In this document: in pieces, positions 37,355-47,169 of the stretch
How the letters are laid out: each line of letters starts with the position of its first letter
How positions within the stretch are numbered: position 1 is the stretch's first letter
Assembly (NCBI GenBank): GCA_016235765.1
Contig: JACRIZ010000009.1
Location: 26,770 to 90,769 of the forward strand
Direction: 5' to 3'
DNA from: Rhodocyclales bacterium
GTDB taxonomy: Bacteria; Pseudomonadota; Gammaproteobacteria; Burkholderiales; Rhodocyclaceae
Length of the DNA stretch: 64,000 bases
The notes under the pieces: model-generated
The model's input: only the letters and a program-made list of their open reading frames with translations
Told to the model about the DNA's origin: nothing
The model's database searches: none
Position numbers and translations under genes: made by a program

Positions 37355-38506
37355 TCAGGTTCTATCGAGGTCAAGGAACACGTTCAGTTCGCCGCGCTGC
37401 GCCATTGCATCGCGATAGCCGAGGTCGACCAGCCGGCGGGTGTAGGCCGCCTCGAACAGCGCATAGCTGAGCAAGGCGCCGCCCGCGTCGTTACGCACGC
37501 CCATACCGCGCAACAGGGATCGAACCGCCCAGGGCAATTCGTCGAGCAAGGTCGCGGCGAGGGTATCGAGTCGTTCGGTGGGCTGGACGACCATCAAGTC
37601 GACGGGCCGCCAGGGCAGTCCTTCCCGCTCGCGCACCTCCGGCGGAATGCGCGCCGCCAACCGGTTGACCTGACTCATGCGTTCGATGTCGGCGGTGATG
37701 CGGTCGACGTAGATTCCGGCCAGTACCTGTCCGGCGGTTTCCGCGGGAGATGGCCGGCCGCGACTGCGCCAGCGCTCGGAATCGATATCCGCCATGCGGC
37801 CGGTGCCGATCACCAGGATGCGATCGGCACCCAGGCGAATGGCGGGCGACAAGGGGGCAAGTTCGCGCATCGCGCCATCGCCGAAGTACTCGCGATGGAG
37901 CTTTTCGGCCGGAAACAGGAAGGGCACCGCCATCGAAGCCATGACGTGATCCACCCCCAGCGTCACATGGGCGCCCGCCCGTTGCGGGCGATGCCACGGC
38001 TCGAGGTCGGCGCGCCCCTGGAAGAAGCTGACGCATTGGCCTGATGCATAGCCGGAGCACGTGATGCTCAGGGCGCGCAGCGAATGATGGGTGATGGCAG
38101 CTTCGAGTCTTGGAAAATCGAACTGCCTGGTCAGCAGTTGCCGTAGCGGCGCGTTGTCCAGCAAGGCACGCGGGCCGTGGCCGAACAGCCAGCCGGCAGC
38201 GAGCCCCCAGATCCAGCGCCCGCCGGACGCCGCGACGCCGACGGGATCGGCCCGGTAGACATCGCCGGCATGCAGATCGGACCAGAACGACACTAGGCGG
38301 TCTACGCCGGCGGCAAAGTTGTCGGCCGCGAGAGCCAGACTGGTGGCGTTGATGGCCCCGCCGGAAATGCCGCAGTAGATCGAGAAGGGACTGTGACCGT
38401 GGCGCGGCATAAACTCGCGCAACGCTTTCAAGACCCCGACTTCATAGGCGGCGCGAGCACCGCCGCCAGAAACGACCAATGCTGTCCGGGTGTCGCCGGG
38501 ATGCAT
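37355..38506 (-). CDS. Patatin-like phospholipase
   Basis: The 383 aa protein has the patatin catalytic dyad: nucleophile S48 in GISGG (46-50) and D210 in DGA (210-212), with the oxyanion loop GGGARAAY near residue 14. Such enzymes cleave acyl chains from phospholipids. There is no signal peptide, so a cytoplasmic or peripheral location is expected. The start at ATG 38506 is 3 bp after maeB, so it is likely co-transcribed with the malic enzyme gene. The approximately 100-bp gap to pbpG holds no clear feature. Confidence 0.9.
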   Translation of the reverse strand: MHPGDTRTALVVSGGGARAAYEVGVLKALREFMPRHGHSPFSIYCGISGGAINATSLALAADNFAAGVDRLVSFWSDLHAGDVYRADPVGVAASGGRWIWGLAAGWLFGHGPRALLDNAPLRQLLTRQFDFPRLEAAITHHSLRALSITCSGYASGQCVSFFQGRADLEPWHRPQRAGAHVTLGVDHVMASMAVPFLFPAEKLHREYFGDGAMRELAPLSPAIRLGADRILVIGTGRMADIDSERWRSRGRPSPAETAGQVLAGIYVDRITADIERMSQVNRLAARIPPEVREREGLPWRPVDLMVVQPTERLDTLAATLLDELPWAVRSLLRGMGVRNDAGGALLSYALFEAAYTRRLVDLGYRDAMAQRGELNVFLDLDRT

Positions 38507-38508
38507 GT

Positions 38509-40788
38509 TTATTGTCGGCTCTGCTGCTGCGCGACTTCCACCGACAGCAGTGCCGTGACGTTGACGATGCGCCGCACCGTCGCCGTCGGCGTGAGGATAT
38601 GCACCGGCTTCGCCGCCCCCAGTAACATCGGCCCGACGGTCAGGCCATCGCCCGCCGCGGTCTTCAGCAGGTTGAAGGCGATGTTCGCTGCGTCGAGCGT
38701 CGGCATCACCAGCAGGTTGGCCGGCCCCTTCAGGCGTGACGGCGGGAAGACCTGGCGCCGGATGTCTTCCGACAAGGCGGCGTCGCCGTGCATTTCGCCC
38801 TCGACCTCGAGTTGCGGCGCGCGCGCGGAAATCAGCGCCATGGCACGCCGCATCTTTGCCGCGGTCGGCGTGTCCTCGGTGCCGAAACTCGAGTGCGACA
38901 ACAAGGCAACCTTGGGCACCAGACCGAAGCGACGCACCTCCTCGGCCGCCAACACGGTCATTTCCGCCACCTGCTCGGCGGTGGGATCGTAATTGACGTA
39001 GGTGTCGCCGATGAACAGGGTGCGATTCGGCAGCACCAGCATGTTGATGGCGTGGAAGCTATCGACGCCCGGCTTGCGGCCGATGACGTCGGCGACGTAC
39101 TTCAGGTGCAGGGCATGGCCGCCGAAGGTGCCGCAGAGCATGCCGTCGGCGTAGCCGTGGCGGACCAGCATGGCACCGATCAGCGTCGTCCGGCGGCGCG
39201 TCTCCCGCTTCGCATACTCGACGCCGACGCCCTTGCGGCAGGTCAGTTCGTAGTAGTCCTGCCAGAGTTCCTTGTGGCGCGGATCGGAATCCGGGTTCAC
39301 CAGCTCGAAGTCCTCGCCGGGCCGCATCCGCAGGCCGTGCTTGGCGATACGCGCATCGACCACTTGCGGGCGACCGATCACGATCGGCTTGGCCAGCCCC
39401 TCGTCGACAACCGTCTGCACGGCCCGCAACATGCGGTCGTCTTCGCCTTCGCAAAAGACGATCCTGGCCGGCTTCCTCTTGGCAGCGGCAAACACGGGGC
39501 GCATCAGCAGGCCCGTGTGATAGACGAACTCATTCAGTTGCTGGCGATAGGCCGCCATGTCGGCGATGGGGCGTGTCGCCACGCCTGACTCCATCGCTGC
39601 CAGGGCCACGGCCGGCGACACCTTGACGATCAGGCGCGGATCGAAGGGCTTGGGAATCAGGTACTCCGGACCGAAAGCGAGTTCTTCCTTGCCGTAGGCG
39701 GCGGTCACCACCTCAGATTGCTCGGCGTGAGCCAGCTCGGCAATCGCGCGCACCGCGGCGATCTTCATCGCTTCGTTGATCGTGGTCGCGCCGACGTCGA
39801 GCGCGCCGCGGAACATGAACGGGAAGCAAAGCACGTTATTGACCTGATTCGGATAGTCCGACCGGCCGGTGCCGATGATGGCATCCGGGCGCACCGCCTT
39901 GGCGTCTTCGGGCAGGATTTCCGGATCGGGGTTGGCCATGGCGAGGATCAGCGGATTCGGCGCCATGGTCTTGACCATCTCCGGCTTGAGCACACCCTTG
40001 GTGGACAGACCGAGGAAGATATCGGCGCCTGGCATAACGTCGGCGAGCAGGCGCGCATCGGTGGCCTGCGCATAGCGCGCCTTGGATGCATCGAGGTTCT
40101 CGCGGCCGGTATGGATGACCCCCTTAGAGTCGCAGGCATAGACGTTCTTGCGATCGAGGCCGACGTTGACCAGCAGATCCAGGCAGGCGATTGCCGCTGC
40201 ACCCGCACCGGAACAGACAAGCCTCACTTTGGCAATGTCCTTGCCGACCACGCGCATGCCGTTGAGCACTGCGGCTGCGGTGATGATGGCGGTGCCGTGC
40301 TGGTCGTCATGGAATACCGGGATCTTCATCCGTTCGCGGAGCTTCGCCTCGACATAGAAGCACTCGGGCGCCTTGATGTCCTCCAGGTTGATGCCACCGA
40401 AGGTCGGCTCGAGAGCTGCAATGATGTCGACCAGCTTGTCCGGATCCTTCTCGTCGATCTCGATATCGAATACGTCGATGCCGGCAAACTTCTTGAACAG
40501 CACGCCCTTGCCTTCCATGACCGGCTTGCCGGCCAGCGGGCCGATGTCGCCCAAGCCGAGCACGGCCGTGCCATTGGAGACTACCGCAACCAGATTGCCG
40601 CGCGAGGTGTACTTGTAGGCAGTGGCCGGATCGGCGACGATTTCGTCGCAGGCAGCCGCGACGCCGGGCGAGTAGGCGAGCGACAGATCGCTCTGGTTGG
40701 TCAGCGACTTGGTCGGCGTAACCGCGATCTTGCCGGGCTTCGGATACAGGTGGTATTCGAGGGCGGCGGTGCGAATTCTCTCATCCAT
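38509..40788 (-). CDS. maeB: NADP-dependent malic enzyme MaeB
   Basis: The 759 aa enzyme decarboxylates malate to pyruvate with NADP+. An N-terminal malic enzyme half ([48 protein letters not shown]) is fused to a C-terminal phosphotransacetylase-like half (from about residue 430: [18 protein letters not shown]) that regulates activity. Length equals that of E. coli MaeB. ATG 40788 has an AGGAAAG site. It diverges from pckG over 93 bp, so malate decarboxylation and oxaloacetate decarboxylation may share control. GGGGCGTGTCGCCACGCCTGACT inside the gene (39569 onward) resembles the dispersed element but encodes conserved family residues. Confidence 0.95.
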   Translation of the reverse strand: MDERIRTAALEYHLYPKPGKIAVTPTKSLTNQSDLSLAYSPGVAAACDEIVADPATAYKYTSRGNLVAVVSNGTAVLGLGDIGPLAGKPVMEGKGVLFKKFAGIDVFDIEIDEKDPDKLVDIIAALEPTFGGINLEDIKAPECFYVEAKLRERMKIPVFHDDQHGTAIITAAAVLNGMRVVGKDIAKVRLVCSGAGAAAIACLDLLVNVGLDRKNVYACDSKGVIHTGRENLDASKARYAQATDARLLADVMPGADIFLGLSTKGVLKPEMVKTMAPNPLILAMANPDPEILPEDAKAVRPDAIIGTGRSDYPNQVNNVLCFPFMFRGALDVGATTINEAMKIAAVRAIAELAHAEQSEVVTAAYGKEELAFGPEYLIPKPFDPRLIVKVSPAVALAAMESGVATRPIADMAAYRQQLNEFVYHTGLLMRPVFAAAKRKPARIVFCEGEDDRMLRAVQTVVDEGLAKPIVIGRPQVVDARIAKHGLRMRPGEDFELVNPDSDPRHKELWQDYYELTCRKGVGVEYAKRETRRRTTLIGAMLVRHGYADGMLCGTFGGHALHLKYVADVIGRKPGVDSFHAINMLVLPNRTLFIGDTYVNYDPTAEQVAEMTVLAAEEVRRFGLVPKVALLSHSSFGTEDTPTAAKMRRAMALISARAPQLEVEGEMHGDAALSEDIRRQVFPPSRLKGPANLLVMPTLDAANIAFNLLKTAAGDGLTVGPMLLGAAKPVHILTPTATVRRIVNVTALLSVEVAQQQSRQ

Positions 40789-40881
40789 GGCAAAAGCTTT
40801 CCTGTTTGCGCCTGGGCGATTGTGGCACAATTTTCCATGCATCCCCATAGACCGACATCCCGCTTGCCAACGGAGAGAGAC

Positions 40882-42714
40882 ATGAATGACGAGACCCAGG
40901 GGGCCGCACCCCCCGCCTTTGTGAAGCATGCCAAATTGATGGCCTGGGTGGGCGAAGTTGCCGCGCTGACCCAACCCGACCGGATCGTCTGGTGCGACGG
41001 GTCGCAAGAAGAATACGACCGCCTCTGTGACCAAATGGTCGACGCCGGCACTTTCGTCAAGCTCGATCCCGCCAAGCGCCCCAATTCCTATCTCGCCTGC
41101 TCGGACCCCTCCGACGTGGCGCGCGTCGAGGACCGCACCTACATCTGCTCCGAGCGCCAGGAGGATGCCGGCCCGACCAATAACTGGGAGGCACCGGCCA
41201 GGATGAAGGAGACGCTGACCGGCCTGTTCAAGGGTGCCATGCGTGGTCGCACGATGTACGTGATCCCCTTCAGCATGGGTCCGCTCGGTTCGCCGATTGC
41301 GCAGATCGGCGTCGAGATCAGCGACTCGCCCTATGTAGTGGTGAACATGCGCGTCATGACGCGCATGGGCAAGGCCGTGTACGACGTGCTCGGCACAGAC
41401 GGGCAATTCGTGCCCTGCCTGCACTCGGTCGGTGCGCCGCTGGCACCGGGCCAGGCGGATTCAAAGTGGCCGTGCAACCCGACCATCAAGTACATCGTCC
41501 ATTTTCCCGAGACGCGCGAGATCTGGTCCTACGGCTCCGGCTACGGCGGCAATGCGCTGCTCGGCAAGAAGTGCCTGGCGCTGCGCATCGCGTCGACGAT
41601 GGCGCGCGACGAGGGCTGGCTGGCGGAGCACATGCTGATTCTCGGCGTCGAATCGCCGCAGGGCGAGAAGACCTACGTCGCGGCTGCCTTCCCGTCGGCC
41701 TGCGGCAAGACCAACTTCGCGATGCTGATTCCGCCCGACGGATTCAATGGCTGGAAAGTCACCACGGTCGGCGACGACATCGCCTGGATCAAGCCCGGAC
41801 CGGATGGCCGCTTCTATGCGATCAACCCTGAGGCCGGCTATTTTGGCGTGGCGCCGGGAACGTCGGAGAAGACCAACTACAACGCCATGGCGACGTTGAA
41901 GGAAAACATCATCTACACCAACGTCGCGCTGACCGACGACGGCGATGTCTGGTGGGAAGGCATGACCAAGGCCCCCCCCGCGCACTGCATCGACTGGCAA
42001 GGCAAGGACTGGACGCCCGCCGACGGCAAGTCCGGCCGCAAGGCCGCGCACCCGAACGCGCGCTTCACGGCTCCGGCCTCGCAGTGCCCGTCGATCGATC
42101 CGAACTGGGAACGCCCCTCGGGCGTGCCGATTTCGGCGTTCATCTTCGGCGGGCGGCGCGCCACCACCGTGCCGCTCGTCTATGAGGCCTTCAACTGGAA
42201 CTTCGGCGTCTATATGGCGGCGACCCTCGGTTCCGAGACGACCGCCGCGGCCTTCGGCCAGCAGGGCGTGGTGCGGCGCGATCCGTTCGCGATGCTGCCG
42301 TTCTGCGGCTACCATATGGGCGATTACTTCAACCACTGGCTCAAGATGGGGCACGTCGTCGAGCACACGCCCAAGATCTTCTGCGTCAATTGGTTCCGCA
42401 TGAACGAGCGGGGCGAATTCATGTGGCCCGGCTTCGGCGAGAACATGCGGGTGCTGAAGTGGATTGTCGATCGGGTCAAGAACCGCGTCCCGGCGCGCGA
42501 GACGGCGCTTGGCTGGATGCCGCGTTTCCAGGACATCGACTGGGGCGGCATCGCCGTATCCGAGCAGGAATTCGAGGCCTTGACCCGTATCGACACCGAT
42601 GCCTGGAGAACCGAACTGGCGTCGCACAAGGAGTGGTTCGACAAGATGGGCGAGCGCCTACCAAAGCAGTTGGCGCTCAAACGCGATCTTTTCGAACTGG
42701 CGCTGATTGACTGA
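40882..42714 (+). CDS. pckG: Phosphoenolpyruvate carboxykinase (GTP)
   Basis: The 610 aa gluconeogenic enzyme converts oxaloacetate to PEP with GTP. The P-loop [13 protein letters not shown] has C274 and K276, and [11 protein letters not shown] and [20 protein letters not shown] are intact. Start ATG 40882 follows GGAGAGAGA. It lies divergently from maeB, which fits the PEP/pyruvate/oxaloacetate node. The stop codon (42712-42714) is fused to a copy of the dispersed element, which also forms the region where the following aminotransferase begins. Confidence 0.96.
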   Translation: MNDETQGAAPPAFVKHAKLMAWVGEVAALTQPDRIVWCDGSQEEYDRLCDQMVDAGTFVKLDPAKRPNSYLACSDPSDVARVEDRTYICSERQEDAGPTNNWEAPARMKETLTGLFKGAMRGRTMYVIPFSMGPLGSPIAQIGVEISDSPYVVVNMRVMTRMGKAVYDVLGTDGQFVPCLHSVGAPLAPGQADSKWPCNPTIKYIVHFPETREIWSYGSGYGGNALLGKKCLALRIASTMARDEGWLAEHMLILGVESPQGEKTYVAAAFPSACGKTNFAMLIPPDGFNGWKVTTVGDDIAWIKPGPDGRFYAINPEAGYFGVAPGTSEKTNYNAMATLKENIIYTNVALTDDGDVWWEGMTKAPPAHCIDWQGKDWTPADGKSGRKAAHPNARFTAPASQCPSIDPNWERPSGVPISAFIFGGRRATTVPLVYEAFNWNFGVYMAATLGSETTAAAFGQQGVVRRDPFAMLPFCGYHMGDYFNHWLKMGHVVEHTPKIFCVNWFRMNERGEFMWPGFGENMRVLKWIVDRVKNRVPARETALGWMPRFQDIDWGGIAVSEQEFEALTRIDTDAWRTELASHKEWFDKMGERLPKQLALKRDLFELALID

Positions 42715-42739
42715 AGAGTCAGCCCTGGTGGTACGCCTC
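42713..42739 (-). repeat. Dispersed GGCTGACT element, copy 10
   Basis: GAAGAGTCAGCC is followed by CTGGTGGTACGCCTC. It begins in the pckG stop codon and runs into the probable start region of the aminotransferase gene, whose GTG 42728 lies inside the element. Confidence 0.7.
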
Positions 42740-43900
42740 GGGGGCCCGGTCGCGCGGCGCATGGCGGCGATCGAGCCCTTCCACGTCATGGAGCTGATGG
42801 CCAAGGCCAGGGCGCTCGAGGCGCAGGGCCGGGACATCGTGCACATGGAAGTCGGCGAACCCGACTTCCCGACGCCCCAGCCTATCATCGAGGCGGCGCA
42901 GCGTTTCATCGCAACCGGCAATGTCCATTACACGCACGCGCTGGGCTTGCCGCAGTTGCGCGAGGCGATTGCGCGCTTCTACCAGGATCGCTATGGCGTC
43001 GCCGTGGAGCCGGAGCGCATCATCGTCACTGCCGGCGCCTCGGGCGCGCTGCTGCTTGCGCTCGGCGTTCTGATCGATCCCGGTAGTGAAGTGCTGATGG
43101 CCGATCCGGGCTATCCCTGCAATCGCCACTTCGTGCGAGCCTTCGAAGGTCAGGCGCTGCCGATACCGGTCGATGCCGCGACAGCCTACCAGCCGACCGC
43201 CGAGCTGGTCAGCGGCCATTGGACATCGCGCAGCCGCGCCTTGCTGGTGGCGACACCGGCGAACCCGACCGGCACGCTGATCGAGCCCGCGCAGCTCGCC
43301 GCACTGCATAAGACCGTCACCCGGCTCGGCGGCGCACTGTTGGTCGACGAGATCTACCACGGCCTCACCTACGGCTTCGACGCCGAGACGGCGCTCGCGG
43401 CCGGCAACGACCTTTTCGTCATCAACAGCTTCTCGAAGTATTTCGGCATGACCGGCTGGCGCCTCGGCTGGCTGGTGGCGCCGCGCGCCTACGTGCGGGA
43501 GATCGAGAAGCTGGCCCAGAACCTCTTCATCTCGCCGTCGGCACCTGCGCAGTACGCCGCGCTTGCCGCATTCGACAAGGAGACGATCGAAATCCTGGAG
43601 GCACGGCGGGACGAGTTCCGGCAACGGCGCGACATACTGCTGCCCGGGTTGCGGGCGCTCGACTTCACTGTCGCCACCGAGCCGTCCGGCGCCTTCTACG
43701 TCTATGCAGACTCGTCGCGTCACGCCGACGACAGCTTTGCCTTTGCTGACCGGCTGGTGACTGCTGCCGGCGTCGCGGCTACGCCGGGGCGTGATTTCGG
43801 CGGCCATGCGCCTGAACGCCATATGCGCTTCGCCTATACCACGGGCAAGGAGCGGATCGAGGAGGGCTTGCGACGCATGGAGAAGTTCCTGCGCGCCTAA
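42728..43900 (+). CDS. Class I/II PLP-dependent aminotransferase
   Basis: The roughly 390 aa enzyme has the fold-type I aminotransferase pattern. IEPFHVMELMAKARALEAQGRDIVHMEVGEPDFPTP starts the protein, NPTGT binds PLP, and the Schiff-base lysine is in SFSKYFGMTGWRLGW. Relatives act on aspartate, alanine or branched substrates, but specificity is not predictable. Homologues usually have only a few residues before the conserved R-R-M. Here the frame runs back into the repeat and pckG, so the start may be GTG 42728, TTG 42707 or ATG 42761. No good ribosome-binding site is seen, so translation may depend on pckG. Confidence 0.87.
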   Translation: MVRLGGPVARRMAAIEPFHVMELMAKARALEAQGRDIVHMEVGEPDFPTPQPIIEAAQRFIATGNVHYTHALGLPQLREAIARFYQDRYGVAVEPERIIVTAGASGALLLALGVLIDPGSEVLMADPGYPCNRHFVRAFEGQALPIPVDAATAYQPTAELVSGHWTSRSRALLVATPANPTGTLIEPAQLAALHKTVTRLGGALLVDEIYHGLTYGFDAETALAAGNDLFVINSFSKYFGMTGWRLGWLVAPRAYVREIEKLAQNLFISPSAPAQYAALAAFDKETIEILEARRDEFRQRRDILLPGLRALDFTVATEPSGAFYVYADSSRHADDSFAFADRLVTAAGVAATPGRDFGGHAPERHMRFAYTTGKERIEEGLRRMEKFLRA

Positions 43901-43934
43901 GACGGGCTGAGGCTGGGGAACGCAGAAGGAAAAA

Positions 43935-43959
43935 CGGCGGCTACATCACGCAGCCGCCG
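43935..43959 (-). terminator. Intrinsic terminator after the H1-like gene
   Basis: CGGCGGCT (43935-43942) pairs with AGCCGCCG (43952-43959), and on the minus strand is followed by TTTTT. It lies between the convergent aminotransferase gene and the H1-like gene. The T-tract orientation makes it the terminator of the H1-like gene, and it may also help end aminotransferase transcription. Confidence 0.75.
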
Positions 43960-44041
43960 AGCCTGACTGGGGCGCCCGTCAAATCGGGCAACGGCAACTC
44001 GAAAGCCGCCGCCGCCCTTTTGGGAACTCCCAACTCGCCTA

Positions 44042-44680
44042 TCAGGACGGACGCGAACCCGTCGGGAACGGCCAGGCGGCCGCGGGATTCAGCGAGGACT
44101 TCAGGCCAGGCGCCGCAGCGGTCGAGGGAGCAGCCGGGGCAGGAGCCGCGGCCGGGGAAGGCTTGGCAGCAGCTTTCTTGGCGGCAGGCTTCTTCGCAGC
44201 GGGCTTCTTCGCAGCAGGCTTGGCAGCGGCCTTCTTCGGAGCGGCCTTCTTCGCAGCAGGCTTCTTCGCAGCAGGCTTGGCAGCAGCCTTCTTCGGGGCG
44301 GCCTTCTTGGCGGCAGGCTTCTTCGCCGCAGGCTTCTTGGCAACAGCCTTCTTGGCGACCGGCTTCTTCGCAGCAGCCTTCTTCACTGCCGGCTTCTTGG
44401 CAGCGGGCTTCTTGGCGACCGGCTTCTTGGCAGCAGCCTTCTTCACTGCCGGCTTCTTGGCAGCAGCCTTCTTCACTGCCGGCTTCTTGGCAGCGGCCTT
44501 CTTCACTGCCGGCTTCTTGGCAGCAGCCTTCTTCACTGCCGGCTTCTTGGCAGCAGCCTTCTTCACTGCCGGCTTCTTCGCCGGAGCAGCCTTCTTCGCA
44601 GCCGGCTTCTTCGCCGGAGCAGCCTTCTTGGCGGCAGGTTTCTTAGCCGCGGGTTTCTTGGCTTTCTTCTCTTCAGCCAT
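44042..44680 (-). CDS. Histone H1-like Lys/Ala/Pro-rich DNA-binding protein
   Basis: The 212 aa protein is almost entirely Lys, Ala and Pro in KKPA and KKAA blocks (repeat unit [10 protein letters not shown]), with an Ala/Pro-rich tail (residues about 170-212). It resembles bacterial H1-like proteins such as AlgP and BphH1, which bind DNA nonspecifically and compact chromatin. It starts [15 protein letters not shown] at ATG 44680, after AAGGAGG. The 30-bp coding repeats at 44341-44580 make length variation between strains likely. Confidence 0.85.
   Translation of the reverse strand: MAEEKKAKKPAAKKPAAKKAAPAKKPAAKKAAPAKKPAVKKAAAKKPAVKKAAAKKPAVKKAAAKKPAVKKAAAKKPAVKKAAAKKPVAKKPAAKKPAVKKAAAKKPVAKKAVAKKPAAKKPAAKKAAPKKAAAKPAAKKPAAKKAAPKKAAAKPAAKKPAAKKPAAKKAAAKPSPAAAPAPAAPSTAAAPGLKSSLNPAAAWPFPTGSRPS
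44341..44580. repeat. 30-bp tandem repeats in the H1-like gene
   Basis: Eight 30-bp units are in phase. Five consecutive near-identical units occupy 44431-44580 (cagcagccttcttcactgcc followed by ggcttcttgg), and the 44371-44400 unit is identical. Units at 44341 and 44401 are diverged. Each unit encodes [10 protein letters not shown] or a variant. Such repeats can change copy number by slipped replication. Confidence 0.85.
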
Positions 44681-45239
44681 GTTGAACCTCCTTCACAAAT
44701 TAACAGGAAAGAAACACCACATACACACTTCACCCGTCTGGGCTAGCACGGATTATTCAACGCCTTCAAGCAACTGAAAGCGACGAATTCCTCATGTTTT
44801 TCCATCCATTGCTGCGCTTAAGCGCAGTGGCGCGCAACGCGAAGACGGCTTTCGCGCTGCCAGGCGAATCCGGTGTACGGTGCGCGTTCGCGCTCGACGA
44901 CGCAGGCGACCAACCCGCGCCAAAGCCCTTGGCATGCGGTACGGCAGCGTTTTCGGTGTATTGGAGCGAGACTGAAGCGAAGCGGCGGAAAACGCAGATT
45001 GCCTGAGCAAAAACCGAATGCCATGCCCTGGTTGGAAGACCGCAGCATCTTGCATTCGCAGCAACCTGTATCAAGCGTCCCCTCCGTTCTCGGATGCCTG
45101 ATCGGACATCCTGGTAGCGACCTACTAGATATAGTGTGTCATTGACTCGCTGCGACTAATTGTAGTAGTGGCATTTTAATTTGCAAGAATTTTCCGCCGT
45201 CAACAACGCTTCGCCGCCGCACTGTCGCGTCGATGCAAC
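44681..45239. other. Gene-free interval with overlapping open frames in many frames
   Basis: No convincing gene was identified in these 559 bases. The first part holds the ribosome site of the H1-like gene. The segment 44770-45080 is open in several frames on both strands at once (up to 102 codons), with no frame standing out. That is more like a conserved or repeated noncoding segment than a gene. 45100-45180 is AT-rich, with no recognised RNA gene. A database search with the nucleotide sequence would tell whether it is a dispersed repeat. Confidence 0.4.
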
Positions 45240-45794
45240 TCAGCGGCGCAGCAGTTGCCGCAGCCGTGGCCAGTCGAAGCACGGACCGGGATCGGTCTTG
45301 CGATCGGGCGCGATGTCGGCATGGCCGACGATGTCCTCGATCGCGAAGTTGCGGCGCAGGACACGGATCAGCCTGGCCAAGCGGACGTACTGGATGCGCG
45401 CAAACGGCAAGTCGTCGCAGCCTTCCAGTTCGATGCCCAGCGAGAAATCATTGCAGCGCCCGCTACCGCGCCAGTTGGATACGCCCGCGTGCCAGGCGCG
45501 CCGCGCAGTCGAGACGAACTGGATGACTCGGCCATCTCGGCGGATGAAGAAGTGGGCGGAAACCTTCAGGGCATGGATGTCCCGATAGAAGGGATGTCCC
45601 GCCGGATCGAGGCTGTTGGTGAAAAGACGCTCGACACCGTCGCCGCCGAACTCGCCTGGCGGCAGACTGATCGCATGAATCACCAGCAGCCGGACCGACT
45701 CGGTGGGCGGACGCTCGTCCTGGTTGGGCGATGGCACGATCCGGACGCCCGACAACCAGCCGTCGGCGGAAAGCTGCGGGCGAAACGCTCTCAT
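45240..45794 (-). CDS. ampD: 1,6-anhydro-N-acetylmuramyl-L-alanine amidase AmpD
   Basis: This 184 aa cytoplasmic zinc amidase recycles peptidoglycan by cutting anhydromuropeptides. Zinc ligands H40, H158 and D168 (GHADIAPDRKTDPGP) match AmpD. LVIHAISLPPGEFGGDGVERLFTN, SAHFFIRRDG and AWHAGVS are typical. It starts 7 bp after the pilR stop, so it is likely in the same transcript. In many species it controls induction of beta-lactamase through AmpR, but no such genes are nearby. Confidence 0.93.
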   Translation of the reverse strand: MRAFRPQLSADGWLSGVRIVPSPNQDERPPTESVRLLVIHAISLPPGEFGGDGVERLFTNSLDPAGHPFYRDIHALKVSAHFFIRRDGRVIQFVSTARRAWHAGVSNWRGSGRCNDFSLGIELEGCDDLPFARIQYVRLARLIRVLRRNFAIEDIVGHADIAPDRKTDPGPCFDWPRLRQLLRR

Positions 45795-45801
45795 CGCCCC
45801 G

Positions 45802-47169
45802 TCAGTCCTTCAGCCCCAGCCGTTCCATGCGATAGCGCAGGGATCTGAACGTCACGCCCAGCATGCGCGCCGCCGCTGTCCGGTTGAAGTGCGTCCTCTC
45901 GAGTGCCTCCTGGATGGCTTGCCGCTCGACCTGGTCGAGCCGGTCCTGCAATGGCAGCTCTTCGTCGATGCGCGCTTGGTCGCCCGGCTGATCCGCCTTC
46001 GGCGCCAGGTTCAGGTCCGCCGCGTCTATGACGTCACCGGGGAGTAACGCCAGCGCCCTTTCGAGCACGTTTTCCAGTTCCCGGACATTGCCGGGGAAAG
46101 GATAACTTCGCAGCGCATCGAGCGCGGCCGGCGTCATGGCCGGCGTCGGTCGCCCGGCGCCACGCGCCAGGCGGTCGAGGATCCGGTCGGCGAGCAGGGG
46201 AATATCTTCCCGGCACTCACGCAGCGGCGGCATGCGAATCTCGATCACATTCAGCCGATAGAAGAGATCCTGGCGGAAGCGGCCCTGGGCAACCATCTCC
46301 TTGAGATCCTGGTGGGTCGCGCTGATGATCCGGACGTCTATCGGTTCCTCGGAAGTCGCACCGACCTTGCGCACGCGCTTCTCCTGGATCACCCGCAGCA
46401 GCTTCACCTGCATCGCCAGCGGCAGGTCGGCGACCTCGTCGAGAAACAGGGTGCCGCCGTTGGCCGCCTGGAAGAAGCCATCGCGGTCGCTGTCCGCTCC
46501 GGTGAACGCTCCCTTGCGGTAGCCGAAGAACTCGCTTTCCATGAGGTTCTCCGGAATGGCGCCGCAGTTGACCGGAACAAATGGCGCCGCCGCACGCGGG
46601 CCCAGTTGATGGACCAGCCTGGCCGCCAACTCCTTGCCGCTGCCGGACTCGCCGGCAACGTAGACCGGTGCCTGGCTGCGCGCCACCCGTTCGATGATGC
46701 CGCGCACCGACGCCATTGCAGCCGTGTCACCGACGAGTTCCGGCCCGCCGGTACGACGGACCTCCTCGCGGACCGGCAGGTCGATAGCCGATTTGACGAG
46801 CGCCCGCAGTTGATCCAGCGACACCGGTTTCGAGAGGTAGTCGAATGCCCCCAGCTTGAGCGCCTGGACGGCGTTCTCCATGCTGCCATGCGCAGTAATG
46901 ACGGCGATCGGCAGTTCGGGATGACGCTCCGCGACCAGGCGAACGAGCGACAGTCCTTCACCGTCGGGCAGGCGCATGTCGGTCAGACAAAGGCTGTAAG
47001 CCTTGGTTGCCAGCAACTGCCGTGCATCGGCGACCGTGGCGGCGCAGTCTGCCGCCAGGCCCATGCGCGCCAGCGTCATGTCGAGCAATTCGCGGATGTC
47101 GGCCTCGTCGTCGACAACGAGCACCCGCCTCAGGTCGTTGCGATTCCTGCGATCGAACTTGACGGACAT
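45802..47169 (-). CDS. pilR: NtrC-family response regulator PilR
   Basis: The 455 aa sigma54 activator has a receiver domain (phosphorylation site D64), an AAA+ domain with Walker A GESGSGKE and the sigma54-contact loop GAFTGAD, and a C-terminal Fis-type helix-turn-helix (HFNRTAAARMLGVTFRSLRYRM). It pairs with PilS, whose gene overlaps it by 40 bp, and by homology activates pilin transcription. pilA itself is not in the window. Confidence 0.93.
   Translation of the reverse strand: MSVKFDRRNRNDLRRVLVVDDEADIRELLDMTLARMGLAADCAATVADARQLLATKAYSLCLTDMRLPDGEGLSLVRLVAERHPELPIAVITAHGSMENAVQALKLGAFDYLSKPVSLDQLRALVKSAIDLPVREEVRRTGGPELVGDTAAMASVRGIIERVARSQAPVYVAGESGSGKELAARLVHQLGPRAAAPFVPVNCGAIPENLMESEFFGYRKGAFTGADSDRDGFFQAANGGTLFLDEVADLPLAMQVKLLRVIQEKRVRKVGATSEEPIDVRIISATHQDLKEMVAQGRFRQDLFYRLNVIEIRMPPLRECREDIPLLADRILDRLARGAGRPTPAMTPAALDALRSYPFPGNVRELENVLERALALLPGDVIDAADLNLAPKADQPGDQARIDEELPLQDRLDQVERQAIQEALERTHFNRTAAARMLGVTFRSLRYRMERLGLKD

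Noticed and set aside
39569..39596. Element-like sequence GGGGCGTGTCGCCACGCC inside maeB
   Set aside because: It encodes ESGVATRPI, which is conserved in malic enzymes, so the similarity to the dispersed element is probably coincidental.
44163..44777. Ala/Phe-rich open frame opposite the H1-like gene
   Set aside because: It is a shadow of the 30-bp repeats. The minus-strand frame has the ribosome site and the known H1-like composition.
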